Origin: Oscillospiraceae bacterium | Lineage (GTDB): Bacteria; Bacillota; Clostridia; Oscillospirales; Oscillospiraceae | NCBI GenBank assembly: GCA_020025515.1 | Contig: JAHHRZ010000019.1 | Span: forward strand, 1 to 44,737 | Length of the DNA: 44,737 bases | Reading direction: 5' to 3' | In this document: positions 41,804 through 44,737 of the stretch, one piece after another | How the letters are laid out: each line of letters begins with the position of its first letter | How positions within the stretch are numbered: the stretch's first letter is position 1 | Translations under genes and position numbers: made by a program | Notes under the pieces: model-generated | What the model saw: the letters and a program-made list of their open reading frames with translations, nothing else | Told to the model about the DNA's origin: nothing | Databases searched by the model: none

Positions 41804-42142
41804 TCAATTCCATTTCAGATTGCTTTTGACAGGCCGAAGAAAATGGCTTTCTACATCCGCCTGGAATCTGGCCCAGTGGAGCGCTTCTTCCCTTAGCAGT
41901 GGAGCGTCTATAAATCCCAGGGCATTAGCCTTTGCTGCCAGCTGATTGATGTTGTTGCAAATAGCGGACAGTTCCCGCATTACTTCATAAAATTTGGCAT
42001 CCGGCTGTTCTCTGGGAATAAACCCACGGATTAAAATACGGATGGCTACTGTTTCCGTCAGACCACAGACCTGTGCTTTCCGTTTCAGCTCTGCCGCATC
42101 CTCCGGTGACAGCCAGAATTGTTTCTTGATTCGTTTCGTCAT
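41804..42142 (-). CDS. mobC: MobC-like mobilization protein
   Basis: 112 residues beginning MTKRIKKQFWLSPEDAAELK, with LTETVAIRILIRGF and a helical C-terminus containing ELSAICNNINQLAAKANALG. This is the bacterial mobilization MobC family, an accessory that helps a relaxase open oriT. No relaxase gene is found in the window, so mobilization would require one elsewhere or in trans. AAAGGAA precedes the ATG. Confidence 0.88.
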   Translation of the reverse strand: MTKRIKKQFWLSPEDAAELKRKAQVCGLTETVAIRILIRGFIPREQPDAKFYEVMRELSAICNNINQLAAKANALGFIDAPLLREEALHWARFQADVESHFLRPVKSNLKWN

Positions 42143-42250
42143 TTTCAGTTCCTTTCTTGAAATCTTAATTCTATTTCGGGTAGTATACTTACTCTCTTCT
42201 GTCTTACTTGCTTCTGTTTTTCAGACTTCAAGACTTCTGATTTTCGGAAG

Positions 42251-42560
42251 TCAGAGAAATTTCTTCAGATAAATGATGCTGGCCTTGCCCTGCCCCTGAC
42301 GCTTGCGCTCAATGAGATCGGCGGCGGACAGTTCTGCAAAAAGCCGGCATATTTTTTCGTGACCAAAGTTTAATAGTTCCTGTGCCTGCTGAACGGTGAA
42401 GAACTGGTAGACTCGCCCTTGTCAGTCAATCCAACCGTTCTTGAGGGACAGGCTCATCCGATCTAGCAAAAGGCCGTACAGCATTTTGGAATCAGTGGAG
42501 AGTGCCTTGTATTTTTCCTCTGTACGCCTCGTGAAATTTGGAAAGGTAAAACTCTCCTCA
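42251..42560 (-). pseudogene. RepA_N-type replication initiator remnant
   Basis: A minus-strand frame reads SFTFPNFTRR, then EKYKALSTDSKMLYGLLLDR and MSLSLKNGWID, is interrupted by TGA 42422-42424, and continues QGRVYQFFTVQQAQELLNFG and LIERKRQGQGKASIIYLKKF. This matches the winged-helix N-terminal domain of RepA_N initiators (normally WIDxQGRVY without a stop). The extreme N-terminus and everything after the domain are missing. These initiators replicate plasmids and some integrative elements. Confidence 0.8.
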
Positions 42561-42597
42561 GAACACACACCGCTTGTTTTGAATAGGAAAAGGTGCG

Positions 42598-42804
42598 TTA
42601 TTTGCCCCTTTTTCCGCTACTGTTTTTGGCGTAGTAAGCTGCACGCTTTGATAAGTACCTGGGACACTCCAGCACCTCAGCCAGAAAGCTCTGCTTGCAG
42701 TTGTTCACACAGCTGCGGCAGAGGGGATTATAGGTGCGGCAGCCTGTTTTCGGGTGCAGGAAGAACACCCATTCTTCCCGCAGGCGTTTTGATAATCTCG
42801 GCAT
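42598..42804 (-). CDS. Small Cys-rich protein of mobile elements
   Basis: 68 residues from ATG 42804 behind AGGAGG (42813-42818): MPRLSKRLREEWVFFLHPKT, then CRSCVNNCKQSF and LECPRYLSKR. The spaced Cys residues could bind zinc. Similar short ORFs appear near repA in Clostridial integrative elements as far as I recall; the function is unknown. It overlaps the extrapolated N-terminus of the repA remnant. Confidence 0.6.
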   Translation of the reverse strand: MPRLSKRLREEWVFFLHPKTGCRTYNPLCRSCVNNCKQSFLAEVLECPRYLSKRAAYYAKNSSGKRGK

Positions 42805-42824
42805 TGCGAAAACCTCCTTCTAAA

Positions 42825-43223
42825 AATTCATATCCATAGCAGACGGGTAAGCCGTTCTCCCCGTGATCGTTCCTGCCCCACTTAAGCGGCGATACTTTGC
42901 TCCGGCTGATAACACAGCCATCGTGGCAAAGTCATATCCCTCACGGACGGTCGTTCAATTTTTAAGGTGCAAAGGAAATATTTTGTTCTTCACTAATTAC
43001 TTCAAAAAAACAGGTTTTGCCCCCCGTTTCGAAAAGTCTTTTATTGAATACCTCCTCACTTGTTTTAACGGGGATACGGCATTTGCACACCGTATTTTCC
43101 CAACAAAACGCAGATAAAACAGAAAAAGCGCCATAAAAACCTCAAAATACAAGGCTTTTACGGCGTTAATAATTTTTTGAAAATATTTTATGGGAATTGA
43201 AAATCAGCTAAAAACGGCTATAA
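42825..43223. other. Non-coding part of the element, possible control or transfer region
   Basis: No convincing gene is seen. The first part is GC-richer and may fold. A hairpin at 43129-43165 (CGCC-TAAAA-CCT against AGG-TTTTA-GGCG, each arm with mismatched single bases) has a T-run on the minus-strand side and a looser one on the plus side, so it could terminate transcription. An origin of transfer could lie here but is not recognised. Confidence 0.4.
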
Positions 43224-43252
43224 TTACAGAAAAAGTCAACTTATGATATGAT
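43224..43252 (+). promoter_or_regulatory. Promoter of the ATPase gene
   Basis: TTACAG (43224-43229), a 17-nt spacer and TATGAT (43247-43252), 23 nt before the start codon. Confidence 0.6.
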
Positions 43253-43275
43253 GGTTGTGATAAGGCGGTGATAAA

Positions 43276-44634
43276 ATGAATGTTCCAATTCAAGATCTTG
43301 AAAACAGACTACACTACACAGAAGAACAGGTGTATTTTCTCAGTGGGATTCCCGGTGTGGGCAAGACCAGGACGGCACTGGAGTATTGCAATAGACACCC
43401 GGAGAGTTTGTATTTTTCCTTTCAGCATTTGGATGCTGCTTTTGCTCCGGTGATTTTCTCAAGCCGCTATCCCGAAATCTTTGGCAGCTGTAATGACTGG
43501 CAAAGTTTTTTCGCTTCCCTGAAAACTTACGCAAAAGAAAAATGCCCCACGATCTTTTTTGACCGTGTGGGCAATCTGAAGGAGAAGGATTTATTTTATT
43601 CGGAGCTAGGGCAGTTTCTGGATGCAAATGATGCTGCCCATGTGATTCTGATTGGCAGGCCCTGGGACAAACTTCCTCTTTCCTATACCGACATTGAAAT
43701 AGAAACAATGACAATGCCGAAGCTTGCTGATCTGTATTCCCTCAAGGATGAAATGGCGGCAGAAATATTTTCACTGACAGCCGGACTGCCGGAGTTGCTT
43801 ACTGTTTATGATTTAGAAAAATCCTTTGAGGAAAATGTTCGGGCGATGCTGCGGATTGATTCTGCATTTTACCGTCTTGCTCCTGACTGGATGGGAGAGT
43901 GCTTCCGCACACCGGAAAGCTACAACACACTGCTGTATGGGATGGCACAGGGGAAGAGTCGGATCAGTGAGCTGTCTGCGTTCAGCGGATATCCGAAGAA
44001 CAAATGTGACAAGTATATCAAGGCGCCGATGGAACACGGCCTTGTCCGCAGAGAGGACGGCAAAAACGGACACAGCAAATATTACCCTGCGAACAGCTAT
44101 CTCTCCTTGTGGTACGGTGCGCTATTCACAGCCGTTCCAAATGTGGACGGCAGTTTTGGGGAAGAAACCTACCGAGCATTTATGGACTACGTTCGCCGAG
44201 TGGTACTTGGGAATTTCTACCGAGAGCTTTGCATCCACTGGTTCAAAAATAACTTGAATCACGATACATATTGCTACATCGATACAGATGACCCTTCTAA
44301 CTATAATATCGAGGTCGGCGGTGTCTGTTTCGATTTTGCTTTTGCTTCAGACAGAGGTTACTATGCATACTTTGACTCGGTCTTAGGGGAAGGATTGACC
44401 GACAGGCTTTGGGAGGAAATCGATCGGGTTACTACTCAACAGCTGCCATTTTATAAGAACGACTATTACCTGCTCACTGTGAACCGAGTTCCAGACAGCT
44501 TTTGGAACCTCAGCAAGCAATATGACAATGTACATATCGTACAGAGAAAGAGTCTTTTTGCAGAATTCAAGAAGGATTACAACCGAATTGCACATCCGAA
44601 ATTTGTGCCGGGCTTTGTAGGAAGGAATCATTAA
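43276..44634 (+). CDS. AAA-type ATPase, archaeal ATPase/DUF234-like
   Basis: A 452-residue protein. Walker A is SGIPGVGKTRTAL (Lys30), the Walker B-like strand is PTIFFDRVGN (Asp96), and a sensor-like strand VILIGRPWDK follows. Then come a winged-helix region (about 215-275: TLLYGMAQGKSRISELSAFS) and a C-terminal domain with Asp/Glu-containing strands (YNIEVGGVCFDFAFAS) that resembles the nuclease-like DUF234 end. Proteins of this type occur widely in mobile DNA and are suspected of defence or toxin-like roles; none is proven here. AGGCGGTGA precedes ATG 43276. It has its own promoter and terminator, as expected of cargo. Confidence 0.8.
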   Translation: MNVPIQDLENRLHYTEEQVYFLSGIPGVGKTRTALEYCNRHPESLYFSFQHLDAAFAPVIFSSRYPEIFGSCNDWQSFFASLKTYAKEKCPTIFFDRVGNLKEKDLFYSELGQFLDANDAAHVILIGRPWDKLPLSYTDIEIETMTMPKLADLYSLKDEMAAEIFSLTAGLPELLTVYDLEKSFEENVRAMLRIDSAFYRLAPDWMGECFRTPESYNTLLYGMAQGKSRISELSAFSGYPKNKCDKYIKAPMEHGLVRREDGKNGHSKYYPANSYLSLWYGALFTAVPNVDGSFGEETYRAFMDYVRRVVLGNFYRELCIHWFKNNLNHDTYCYIDTDDPSNYNIEVGGVCFDFAFASDRGYYAYFDSVLGEGLTDRLWEEIDRVTTQQLPFYKNDYYLLTVNRVPDSFWNLSKQYDNVHIVQRKSLFAEFKKDYNRIAHPKFVPGFVGRNH

Positions 44635-44644
44635 AATGCAAAAA

Positions 44645-44682
44645 CAGCGGGTGCCGGAAGATTCCGACACCCGCTGATCTTC
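44645..44682 (+). terminator. Terminator of the ATPase gene
   Basis: CAGCGGGTG pairs with CACCCGCTG; inside, CCGGAA and TTCCG extend the stem. The tail ATCTTCTT is T-rich. The second IS200 end starts in this tail. Confidence 0.8.
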
Positions 44683-44737
44683 TTGTATAAAGAAAACCAC
44701 CGGCGGTGCCGGTGGTTCAAAAAAGCTTTAGCTATGC
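44683..44737 (+). mobile_element. IS200/IS605-family element, second left end (cut by window edge)
   Basis: 55 bases identical to 38722-38776, including the AACCACCGGC/GCCGGTGGTT hairpin and CAAAAAAGCTTTAGC. The body would lie beyond the window. Confidence 0.85.

Noticed and set aside
38722..44737. The two 55-base repeats as attL and attR of the element
   Set aside because: Each is the full left end of an IS200/IS605 copy with its hairpin, and the recombinase junction is at ~38920, not at the repeat.
1..44737. CRISPR array
   Set aside because: No regularly spaced identical short repeats; the only periodic repeats are the permease triplication and the acidic linker in the hydrolase gene.

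Overview
The window looks like a chromosomal segment of a spore-forming, gut-type Clostridia, most likely Oscillospiraceae-like. The pointers are two T-box leaders, a sigma-G-type promoter in front of a spoVAD homologue, IreB, AgrC/LytTR-type signalling, a class C group II intron and RepA_N/MobC/large-serine-recombinase mobile DNA. All calls come from reading the sequence; no database search was run. The backbone genes are GC-rich, while the accessory stretches (about 1-680, 12.1-16.3 kb and 32.5-44.7 kb) are visibly AT-richer.

Left part (1-12.1 kb): a partial transposase-type HTH gene, then a degraded group II intron sitting directly behind a terminator hairpin, then lacZ with its own promoter. 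A cysteine T-box (specifier UGC, UGGA bulge) precedes cysE-cysS-polA-rimI-tsaD. The intergenic gaps in this run are 6 nt, 1 nt and two overlaps, and no terminator is visible until after tsaD. Next come a cluster of DnaA-box-like sites and tRNA-Leu(GAG) on the minus strand with promoter and terminator.

Island 1 (12.4-23.6 kb): on the minus strand, an XRE regulator, a LytTR response regulator and an AgrC-like GHKL kinase. Divergent from them is an agrB processing-protease gene decayed by several frameshifts, so the sensing circuit has apparently lost its peptide-maturation gene. Downstream are a small Cys/Gly/Trp-containing peptide gene and an ABC export or immunity-type operon: a MacB-like ATPase, one 390-residue permease and three tandem near-duplicate permeases of 577-578 residues. 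The tandem copies have divergent extracellular segments and a mosaic pattern of shared blocks. The island ends against a spoVAD gene that has lost its 3' third.

Central backbone (24.4-32.5 kb, mostly minus strand): a nucleoside-recognition (GATE-type) membrane protein, a 95-residue conserved-looking protein plus a secreted SH3b-SH3b-NlpC/P60 hydrolase with a Tyr/Asp/Ser/Glu linker, ireB, and pheS-pheT behind a phenylalanine T-box. A small plus-strand membrane protein follows.

Right part (32.5-44.7 kb): an accessory region containing many remnants. It has a metallophosphoesterase tail, a WYL regulator, a frameshifted gene pair, an unknown 352-residue protein, a decayed membrane-protein gene, an intact PPP-type phosphatase and an IS256 transposase scrap beside a 39-nt palindrome. 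An IS200/IS605 copy is cut inside tnpA by a mobilizable element whose recombinase is frameshifted. That element also carries parB, mobC, a repA_N remnant, a small Cys-rich ORF and an ATPase of the AAA/DUF234-like type. A second IS200 left end begins at the window edge.
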